A DNA stretch of 64,000 nt from Rhizobacter sp. (GTDB taxonomy: Bacteria > Pseudomonadota > Gammaproteobacteria > Burkholderiales > Burkholderiaceae_C): contig JAHBZQ010000001.1 of the NCBI GenBank assembly GCA_019635355.1, forward strand, positions 1,426,001 to 1,490,000, read 5' to 3'. Under the pieces are notes generated by a model that had not been told where the DNA came from, searched no databases, and saw only the letters and a program-made list of their open reading frames with translations. Below, one piece after another: positions 48,008 to 54,949 of the stretch; within the stretch, counting starts at the first letter, position 1, and each line of letters opens with the position of its first letter. The translations under genes and the position numbers were made by a program.

Positions 48008-48775
48008 ATGAGCCACCCGCCCCGCCTCTTCTTCGCGCACGCCAACGGCTTCGCGCCGGGCGCCTATGAGCCGCTGCTCACGCCGCTGAGGCACCGATAC
48101 AAGGTGGAAGCTCCGGCCCTGCTGCCCTTGCGTCACGGCCGGCCTCCATCAGGGCCCTGGGGCGAGATCGCCGAAGACCTCGCCCCGCTCGTCGACGCCG
48201 ACGCCACGCCCACCGTGGGCGTGGGCCACTCGCTCGGCGCGGTGGCCCTCCTGATGCTCGCCGCCACCCGGCCCACCCGCTTCAGCCGGCTCGTGCTGAT
48301 CGAGCCTCCCACCATTCCGGCGTGGCTCGCGGCGGTGCTGGGCCACGCGCCGGCCGCCGTTCGCCGCAAGAGCCCGATGGCCGAGGCCACGCGCCGCCGC
48401 GCCGACGCCTGGACGAGCTTCGAGCAGGCCTTCGCACAGGCCCGCGCACGCCCCTGGTATGCGCGGCTCGACGATGCGGCGCTTCGCCTGGTGCTGCAAA
48501 ACGGCCTTCAACACGACGGCCAGCAATGGCGCCCGAGCTTCCGCACGGAATGGGAGGCCACGCTCTACGAGCGGCCGACGAGCGTCTGGCCACTGCTGGC
48601 TCGGCGCAACCTGCCGCCCATCACGGTGCTGCGCGGCGCGCAATCGGCCGTCTTCCCCGCGGCGGCCTTCGCCCGGTGGCGCCGCCTGCGCCCCGACGAC
48701 GAGGCCATCGAAATTCCATCCACCGGCCATCTGCTCCCGCTGGAAGCGCCGGCGCGCATCGCATCGCTGCTTTGA
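48008..48775 (+). CDS. Alpha/beta-fold hydrolase
   Basis: The 255-residue protein has the oxyanion segment FFAHANGF, nucleophile motif GHSLGA (Ser near residue 76) and a C-terminal catalytic His in STGHLLPLEAP. Substrate unknown. The ATG at 48008 is set by a perfect AAGGAG 6 nt upstream, itself part of a small hairpin. The longer frame from 47969 lacks a Shine-Dalgarno. It stands 143 nt after mltB. Confidence 0.85.
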   Translation: MSHPPRLFFAHANGFAPGAYEPLLTPLRHRYKVEAPALLPLRHGRPPSGPWGEIAEDLAPLVDADATPTVGVGHSLGAVALLMLAATRPTRFSRLVLIEPPTIPAWLAAVLGHAPAAVRRKSPMAEATRRRADAWTSFEQAFAQARARPWYARLDDAALRLVLQNGLQHDGQQWRPSFRTEWEATLYERPTSVWPLLARRNLPPITVLRGAQSAVFPAAAFARWRRLRPDDEAIEIPSTGHLLPLEAPARIASLL

Positions 48776-48785
48776 TCTGGGTCAA
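48772..48785. promoter_or_regulatory. FNR/Anr-like box TTGATCTGGGTCAA
   Basis: It matches the TTGAT-N4-(A/G)TCAA dyad bound by FNR/Anr/Dnr-type regulators and overlaps the stop codon of the hydrolase gene. It could control the FAD-protein operon starting at 49012, but the 227-nt distance is long and no good -10 is seen at the usual spacing. A C5 hairpin lies between at 48849-48867. Confidence 0.35.
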
Positions 48786-49011
48786 CCGGCCCGCCGCTTA
48801 CAAGAAGAAACACAGACGCCTAGCGAAAACCCGCATGATCCAAACGCCACCCCCTATTCAAGGGGGTCGCGCACCCCGTCGAAGCCAAGTCAGAAGTCGG
48901 GAGCTGACCTGGAAAGGCTGCACGAGAGTTGTCGAAACGATACAACCCAGCAATAGCCATCAATTTGTCGCGGCGCTCAGTTAAATTGCCGGTCCCGGAG
49001 AGAAGGAACCC

Positions 49012-50931
49012 ATGACAACAGCGCGTATTGGCATCATCGGGATGGGGCCGCGTGGCCTGACGGTTCTTGAGCGCATAGTCGCCAACGAGCGGGTCAGAAA
49101 ATCGGCCAATATTGAAATCTTCATCTTCGACCCGCACCCACCCGGCGTGGGTTGCCACGATCCCGAGCAGGAAGATTACCTGCTGGTGAATACCGTGGCC
49201 GGCCAGATCACCCAGTTTTCAGACCATTCGGTCGTGGGTGCCGGCCCGATCCTGGAAGGCCCGTCCTTCTACCAGTGGCTAGAGGAGCAGCGCAGCAGCA
49301 AGCTCGGCCGCTGGTCAGGCCAGCCGGTTTCACCCGACAAATACTATTCTCGTGCGCTCTTCGGCCGATACCTGTATTGGGTTTATCACTATCTGGCGGC
49401 CTTGGCGCCCTCGCATGTCCAGATAAACTTCGTGCAGGAATCCATCCTGAGCACCGACCGTTTGGCGGAAGATTCCTGGGTGCTTTCCACCAAGAGCGGC
49501 TCTTTCTGCGTCAACTACCTGTTTCTCACCACCGGGCATACCAAACCCGCTGGAAAACCGGCAACTGGCAACAAGCACCAACCCGGAACCACGCTGGTAA
49601 TTGACGACCCATACCCGATCAAAACCACCACGGCGGCCATCACGGCCGACATGACGGTGGCCATCGAGGGCATGGGCCTGACCATGTTCGACGTGCTGGG
49701 CGCGCTCACCACCGGCCGCGGTGGCCGATTCGTCCAAGACGAAGACGGCCGCATGCGCTACCTGCCTTCGGGCCAGGAGCCCCGGCTGGTCACGTACTCG
49801 CGCTCCGGCCTGCCGCTCACTGCGCGCGCCATCAACCAGAAGGGTGTGTCGGTGCAATACAAGGCGCGCTTCCTGCAAGCCGACAAGGTGCGCGCGATGC
49901 GTGCCGGCCGCAAGCTCGACTTCGTCACCGACGTCTTCCCGCTGCTGCTGGCCGACATGCAGTTCGCCTATTACGAGGCCTACCTGCGCGAGCGCCGCGA
50001 CCCGGTGACCTCGATGCTCTTCTGCAACCAGTTCCTGTGCGCAGACGTGGCCGGGCGCGAGGCGCTGATCTGCCAGTACGTCCCCGAAGCCGACCGTTTC
50101 TCCTGGGACAAGCTGGTGAACCCGATCACCGACGACGCGCTCGCCACCCCGGAAGACTTCCACGAGTGGCTGATGGACCACCTGCGGCAAGACCTGCGCG
50201 AGGCCTACAAGGGCAACGTGCAAGGCCCGCTCAAGGCCGCCTGCGACGTGGTGCGCGACCTGCGCGACAACCTGCGCGCCGCCATCGACCACGGCGGCCT
50301 CACCGAGGCCTCGCACCGCTGGCTGCTGTCGGAGTTCAACCCCATCATGAACCGCATCGCGGTGGGCCCGCCGTCGTCGCGCATCGCCGAGATGCTGGCG
50401 CTCGTCGAAGCCGGCGTGCTGGAGATGAGCTACGGCCCGGGTGCCGCCTGCAAGCCGTCGAAGCCGGGCGAGCGCATGCGTCTCGCCTCCAGCCTGTGGC
50501 CCGACAAGAGCGTGGCGGTCGACGTGCTGGTGAAGGCGCGCATCCCGATGCACAGCCCGGCCGACGACGCCTCTCCGCTGCTGCGCGGCCTGTTGAAGGC
50601 CGGCTACGTGCGCCTCTTCCACAACGGCGGCTTCCACCCCGGCGGCATCGAGGTCTCGCGCGACTTCAACTGGGTCACGGCCAGCGGCCAGACGCTCGAG
50701 AACGCCTGGGCGCTCGGCATTCCCACCGAGGGCGTCAAGTTCTACACCTTCGTGGTGCCGCGATCGGGCGTCAATTCCACCGCGATCGTCGATGCCGGCC
50801 GTGCGGTCAGCAAGATGATCTCGCTGATCACCGGCCACGCACCCGCGCCGCACGAAGAGCCCATCGAGGCCCCTGTCCCGACGACGGAGTACGCCTCCGC
50901 CTTTGCTTCCCTGTATGGCGCGTTGTCCTGA
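49012..50931 (+). CDS. FAD/NAD(P)-binding protein (PF13454-like) of unknown function
   Basis: The 639-residue protein has an N-terminal dinucleotide motif (GIIGMGPRGLTVLERI) typical of the NAD_binding_9 family, and a second, VAIEGMGLTMFDVLGAL, near residue 220. The C-terminus keeps TEGVKFYTFVVPRSGVN. The reaction is unknown; relatives occur with biosynthesis and transport genes. GAGAAGGA precedes the ATG. Roughly the first 600 nt use many A/T-ending codons while the rest is strongly GC-ending, a mosaic suggesting a different origin for the 5' part. First of a three-gene set with an MFS transporter (39 nt on) and a binding protein. Confidence 0.8.
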   Translation: MTTARIGIIGMGPRGLTVLERIVANERVRKSANIEIFIFDPHPPGVGCHDPEQEDYLLVNTVAGQITQFSDHSVVGAGPILEGPSFYQWLEEQRSSKLGRWSGQPVSPDKYYSRALFGRYLYWVYHYLAALAPSHVQINFVQESILSTDRLAEDSWVLSTKSGSFCVNYLFLTTGHTKPAGKPATGNKHQPGTTLVIDDPYPIKTTTAAITADMTVAIEGMGLTMFDVLGALTTGRGGRFVQDEDGRMRYLPSGQEPRLVTYSRSGLPLTARAINQKGVSVQYKARFLQADKVRAMRAGRKLDFVTDVFPLLLADMQFAYYEAYLRERRDPVTSMLFCNQFLCADVAGREALICQYVPEADRFSWDKLVNPITDDALATPEDFHEWLMDHLRQDLREAYKGNVQGPLKAACDVVRDLRDNLRAAIDHGGLTEASHRWLLSEFNPIMNRIAVGPPSSRIAEMLALVEAGVLEMSYGPGAACKPSKPGERMRLASSLWPDKSVAVDVLVKARIPMHSPADDASPLLRGLLKAGYVRLFHNGGFHPGGIEVSRDFNWVTASGQTLENAWALGIPTEGVKFYTFVVPRSGVNSTAIVDAGRAVSKMISLITGHAPAPHEEPIEAPVPTTEYASAFASLYGALS

Positions 50932-50970
50932 CCCTGAGCCTGCTTTCCTGTTCCTGATCGGCTTGCCGCG

Positions 50971-52296
50971 ATGCTGCAAGCCGCGTTGAACCGCCTGAGC
51001 CTGGCCGGCCTGTCCGCCACGCTGATCGGCAACGGCATCGGCCGGTTCGCGTTCATCGCCCTCATGCCCGCGCTGATCGACGCAGGCTGGTTCACCAAGG
51101 GTGAAGCCTCCCAGCTGAGCGTGGCCACGCTCGTGGGTTACGTGCTCGGCGCGTGGGTGTCTGACTGGCTCGGGCGCCGCTACGCGGTGGCGACCCTCCT
51201 CCGATGGTCGATGCTCGTCTGCACGCTCAGCTTCTTCGCCTGCGCCTTCCGCGACGCGCCGCTGGCCTGGTACTACCTGTGGCGCACGGCAGCGGGCTTC
51301 GGCGGCGCCATCCTGATGGTGCTGCCGGCGCCGGTGGTGCTGCCGCAGCACGACCCCGCCATCCGCGGCCGTGCGAGCGGCATCGTGTTCTCGGGCATCG
51401 GCCTCGGCGCGGTGCTGTCGGGCCTCTTGGTGCCGGTGCTGATCGCCGGTGTCGGCGTGGGCGTGATCTGGGGCGACACGGTCTGGCCCCTCGCCTTCCG
51501 TGGAGTCGAAGGGGCCTGGCTCGGCATGGGCGCGGTGTGTTTGCTGCTCACCGTCTCGGCATGGCGCCAGTGGCCGCCCGAGGCGAGCGTGCCGCCCACG
51601 GGCGGGGCCGACGGCACGCCGGTGGCGAAGGAAGAGATCCCGGCCGACGCGCGCGTGACGGTCTGGCTGATCCTCGCCGCCCACGGGCTCAACGCGATGG
51701 GCTACCTGGCCCACACCATGTTCTGGGTCGACTACATCGTGCGCGAGCAAGGCCGGTCGCTTGCGATGGGCGGCTTCATGTGGTCGATGTTCGGCGTGGG
51801 CGCGGCCATCGGCCCGCTGCTCACCGGCACCCTGGCCGACAAGTTCGGCCTCAAGCGCTGCCTGATCGCGGGCTTCGCCTTGAAGTCACTGGCCGCCGCC
51901 ATGCCCTGGTGGAGCAGCAGCGTGCCGGCGCTCTTCGTCTCGTCGCTCCTGATGGGCATCTTCACGCCCGGCATCGTGGCGCTGATCTCGGCCTACGCAC
52001 TCGAGACCGTGGGCCCGCAGCTGCACCGCCGCGCCTGGGGCCTGGCGACCTTCAGCTTCTCGATCGCCCAGGCCGGCGGTGGCTTCCTGATGGCCACCGC
52101 GGCGCCTCACCTCGACTCCTACCACCCGCTGTTCCTCGCGAGCGCCCTCGCCCTGCTCGGGTCGATCGGCTGCGTGCTGATGATCCGCAAGCCTGCAGCG
52201 GAAGAGGAGGTCGTGCCCGCCCAGCCCATCGCCCCCAGCGATGACACCCCCCCGGAAAGCACTCTCTATCCGAATGCCCCCGCGCTGGAAAAATAG
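50971..52296 (+). CDS. YbfB/YjiJ-type MFS transporter
   Basis: The 441-residue transporter has twelve predicted helices and an N-terminal segment LIGNGIGRFAFIALMPALI typical of the YbfB/YjiJ family. The inter-helix motif DWLGRR is a cytoplasmic MFS signature. It has a long hydrophilic Pro/Glu-rich C-terminal tail. Substrate unknown. Position 39 nt after the FAD-protein gene suggests export or uptake of that enzyme's product or substrate. Confidence 0.85.
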   Translation: MLQAALNRLSLAGLSATLIGNGIGRFAFIALMPALIDAGWFTKGEASQLSVATLVGYVLGAWVSDWLGRRYAVATLLRWSMLVCTLSFFACAFRDAPLAWYYLWRTAAGFGGAILMVLPAPVVLPQHDPAIRGRASGIVFSGIGLGAVLSGLLVPVLIAGVGVGVIWGDTVWPLAFRGVEGAWLGMGAVCLLLTVSAWRQWPPEASVPPTGGADGTPVAKEEIPADARVTVWLILAAHGLNAMGYLAHTMFWVDYIVREQGRSLAMGGFMWSMFGVGAAIGPLLTGTLADKFGLKRCLIAGFALKSLAAAMPWWSSSVPALFVSSLLMGIFTPGIVALISAYALETVGPQLHRRAWGLATFSFSIAQAGGGFLMATAAPHLDSYHPLFLASALALLGSIGCVLMIRKPAAEEEVVPAQPIAPSDDTPPESTLYPNAPALEK

Positions 52297-52435
52297 CACT
52301 ACCGGACACTTTCACGAACAACAACGCTGTAAACAAGCTATTTCGTGGAATGCGACGGATAAACTGAGTTGCAATATCAAAAATTTCGTTGGGTGGTCTC
52401 ACGACCAAAACTTGAAAGATTAGGGGTCCTCAGTG

Positions 52436-53578
52436 ATGGATTTCAAAGCAAGCGCATTGCGCGCAGCCGTGTTGGCCTTGGGTCTGCTTGCCAGCACCCT
52501 GGCCTCGGCACAGATCCGCATCGGCCAGACGACCGGGGTGACCGGGCCGGCGGCCGGGCCGGTCAAGGAGATCAACCAGGGCGCCATGCTCTACATCGAT
52601 CATGTCAACGCCGAAGGCGGCATCGGCGGCCAGCAGATCGAAGTGGTGACGCTGGACGACAAGAACCAGGTCGCCAACACCGTTGAAAACGCCAAGCAGC
52701 TGATCGCCGACCCGAAGGTCGTGGCGCTCTTCCTCAACCGCGGCACGCCCCATGCGCAGGCCATGTTGCCGCTGCTCACCGAAGCCAAGATCGTGCTGCT
52801 CGCACCGTCCACCGGTGCCATCGCCCTGCACAAGCCGGTGCACCCGTATGTGTTCAACGTGCGCGCCACCTACCAGCGTGAAGCCGAGCACGTGACCCGC
52901 CATCTCGGCATGGGTGGCCTCGAGCGTGTGGGCATCTGCTATGTCGACGACCCCTTCGGGCAAGATGCCCTGCAGGGCGCGCTCAACGTCTTCAAGACCG
53001 CCGGCAAGCAAACCGCCTTCAACGAAGCGCTCGACAAGTTCAAGCCCGACTACTCCAAGTGCGTCGCCAAGGCGCTGGAGACCAAGCCGCTGGGCATCCT
53101 GATGATCAGCACCGCGGCGTCGGTCGCCACCGGGGTGAAGGCGCTGCGCCAGGCCGGCTCGAAGGTCACCGTGGCCACGCTGTCGAACAACGCCGCCAAG
53201 GGCTTCATCGATGCGCTGGGTGAGCACGCCTCGGGCGTGATCGTGAGCCAGGTCTTCCCGTCCGAGCGCCGTCTTGCCTCGCCGATGATTGCCGAGGCCG
53301 CCCGCCTCGCGCAGGCCAAGGGCATCAAGCAGCTCACGCCCGCGATGATCGAAGGCTATGCCGCGTCGAAGGTGCTGGTGACGGCACTGCGCCGCGCCGC
53401 GAAAGACAAGGACAACATCACCCGCGCGTCGTTCAAGAAGGCACTGGAGTCCTTCAACCGGGTCGACATCGGCGGCGGCGTGGGCGGCACCGAACTCTCG
53501 TACACCCCGACCGACCACTCGGGCCTGGACTACGTGGATCTCTCGTACATCGGCGACGACGGCAGCTTCCGCCGCTGA
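52436..53578 (+). CDS. Orphan periplasmic binding protein, branched-chain amino acid (LivK) type
   Basis: The 380-residue Peripla_BP_6 protein has signal peptide MDFKASALRAAVLALG (cleavage near ASA|QIR) and IRIGQTTGVTGPAAGPVKEIN at the mature start. No cognate permease or ATPase genes are nearby, so it either works with a distant transporter or acts as a sensor. The ATG at 52436 is preferred to the adjoining GTG at 52433; AGGGG lies 9 nt upstream. The 139-nt leader is AT-rich and likely holds its own promoter. A strong terminator follows. Confidence 0.87.
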   Translation: MDFKASALRAAVLALGLLASTLASAQIRIGQTTGVTGPAAGPVKEINQGAMLYIDHVNAEGGIGGQQIEVVTLDDKNQVANTVENAKQLIADPKVVALFLNRGTPHAQAMLPLLTEAKIVLLAPSTGAIALHKPVHPYVFNVRATYQREAEHVTRHLGMGGLERVGICYVDDPFGQDALQGALNVFKTAGKQTAFNEALDKFKPDYSKCVAKALETKPLGILMISTAASVATGVKALRQAGSKVTVATLSNNAAKGFIDALGEHASGVIVSQVFPSERRLASPMIAEAARLAQAKGIKQLTPAMIEGYAASKVLVTALRRAAKDKDNITRASFKKALESFNRVDIGGGVGGTELSYTPTDHSGLDYVDLSYIGDDGSFRR

Positions 53579-53597
53579 GCCGCTTCAGCGTTCGATG

Positions 53598-53630
53598 AAT
53601 TGACCGGGCAGCGCCCGGTCAATTTTTTGG
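53598..53630. terminator. Intrinsic terminator after the orphan binding-protein gene
   Basis: The 12-bp perfect stem AATTGACCGGGC / GCCCGGTCAATT with a 3-nt loop is followed by a T-run. It overlaps the last codons of the convergent small gene at 53619. Confidence 0.92.
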
Positions 53631-53828
53631 TGGCGGCGAAAGCGGCACCTGGCCGCTCGGGAATTCGGGGGGCCACACATCGGGCGGCAGGTCTTCCACC
53701 ACTTCCAGGCCGTGCGCCAGTTCCCAGCTCGAATCGGTCCAGCTGACGCCGGTCCATTCGCCAGTCCCGGTGCGCCGCACCTCGTACCTCACGTCGCTCG
53801 TCTTCATCCAAGCACTCGCCGTCGTCAT
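53619..53828 (-). CDS. Small hypothetical protein
   Basis: 69 residues (MTTASAWMKTSDVRYEVRRTG...), hydrophilic, with aromatic-rich WTGVSWTDSSWELAHGLE and a Pro-rich end. No family recognised and no signal peptide or helix. Support comes from a good GAGGGAG Shine-Dalgarno 6 nt before the ATG at 53828 and a terminator at its end. The open frame continues upstream through the intergenic repeat at 53966-54052, but nothing indicates translation there. Confidence 0.55.
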   Translation of the reverse strand: MTTASAWMKTSDVRYEVRRTGTGEWTGVSWTDSSWELAHGLEVVEDLPPDVWPPEFPSGQVPLSPPPKN

Positions 53829-53965
53829 GTTCGCTCCCTCTGTTTTGCTTGGGCCGCAGTGTGCGCAAGCCGGGTTCGCGAATACATCCCACCTATGGCT
53901 GCAACGATAGTGAAGCGCGCCCCTCAGAAGAATCCCGTAGCTGGAGGGCCTGCTTTCAGGGGGAG

Positions 53966-54052
53966 ATGACGGCCCCTCGGTCGCCGGGTACGTCGACCGA
54001 TCCCCCAAGGGGATGCGGGCCGGCTTGGGAGCGGCCCGGCGCTCGGCCCGCT
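53966..54052. repeat. Three-hairpin dispersed repeat, intergenic copy
   Basis: 87 nt, about 92 percent identical to 7528-7614. It folds as three consecutive stem-loops: 53978-53999, 54000-54014 and 54017-54037. In the first stem a C-G pair of the other copy is replaced by T-A through changes on both arms. It lies in the 233-nt gap upstream of the small gene at 53619 and just after the transglutaminase gene (stop at 54062). Confidence 0.85.
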
Positions 54053-54061
54053 CGCGCCTGA

Positions 54062-54946
54062 TCAAACCGGGATGACGCTCACCGAGACATCCATCTCCTG
54101 CGCGCCGCCACCGAGGATCACGCCGCGCAGCGGCACCACGTCGGCGAAGTCGGCGCCCCACGCGAGCGTGATGTAGCGCCGGTCGGCGAGCTGGTTGTTC
54201 GTGGGGTCGAACTCCACCCAGCCGGTCGCCGGCGAATAGGCGGCCACCCAGGCATGCGACGCGTCCACGCCCATCAGGCGCGGCTGCCCCTCGGGCGGGT
54301 TGGTCAGCAGGTAGCCCGACACGTAGCGCGCCGGCAAGCCGTGCCCGCGCAGGCAGGCGAGCATCAGGTGCGCGAAGTCCTGGCACACGCCGCGGCGCTG
54401 GTAGAGCACTTCATCGACAGAGGTGCTGACCGTGGTGGCACCGGGGTCGAACTCGAAGTGGGCGTGGATGCGCTGCATCAGGTCGGTCACCGCCTCGAGC
54501 CAGTCGCGACCGGGCGTGAGCGACTCCAGCGCGTACATGCGCGCGCCTTCGGACAGCGGCACGAGCGAGGTCGGTTCGGCCATGCGCGCCGGGATCAGCC
54601 CGTCGAGCTGCGGCTGCTCGCGCACCTGGTCACGCACGCTTTCCCACGCGGCGAACGGTGTGGCGTCGGCCACCGGCCGTTCGCCCACCTCCACGCTGCA
54701 GTGCATGCGCACACGCAGCATGCGGTGCGCGCCGTGCAGGCCGAAATGGGTGACGCTGTTGCCGAAGCTGTCGGGCGCTTCGTGGCGCTCGTCGGGCGGT
54801 GGGTCGATCTGAATGGCACAGGCGAGCAGCTTCTGCCAGGGCAGCGTGCGCGGTGTGAGGCGGGCGAGTTGCCAGGACTGCGAAACCGGCGCCGCATACA
54901 CGTAGCGCGTCTCGTGTTCCACGGTATATCGCTCCGCGGTCGTCAT
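54062..54946 (-). CDS. Transglutaminase-like cysteine peptidase family protein
   Basis: The 294-residue protein has an N-terminal beta domain (VEHETRYVYAAPVSQSWQLARLTPR) typical of the bacterial transglutaminase N-terminal domain. A papain-like core follows: Cys in RRGVCQDFAHLML (near residue 190), His in DASHAWVAAY and Asp in VEFDPTNN. It follows the ATP-grasp/alpha-E gene after 3 nt. This trio of domains is a known conserved set, predicted (Iyer, Burroughs, Aravind and colleagues) to form and cleave amide bonds in peptide modification. Substrate unknown. Confidence 0.9.
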   Translation of the reverse strand: MTTAERYTVEHETRYVYAAPVSQSWQLARLTPRTLPWQKLLACAIQIDPPPDERHEAPDSFGNSVTHFGLHGAHRMLRVRMHCSVEVGERPVADATPFAAWESVRDQVREQPQLDGLIPARMAEPTSLVPLSEGARMYALESLTPGRDWLEAVTDLMQRIHAHFEFDPGATTVSTSVDEVLYQRRGVCQDFAHLMLACLRGHGLPARYVSGYLLTNPPEGQPRLMGVDASHAWVAAYSPATGWVEFDPTNNQLADRRYITLAWGADFADVVPLRGVILGGGAQEMDVSVSVIPV

Positions 54947-54949
54947 GCC

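Noticed and set aside
53829..54386. Long minus-strand frame joining the 69-residue protein to sequence upstream through the intergenic repeat
   Set aside because: It overlaps the start-distal part of the transglutaminase gene and reads through the repeat; the ATG at 53828 with its own ribosome site is better.
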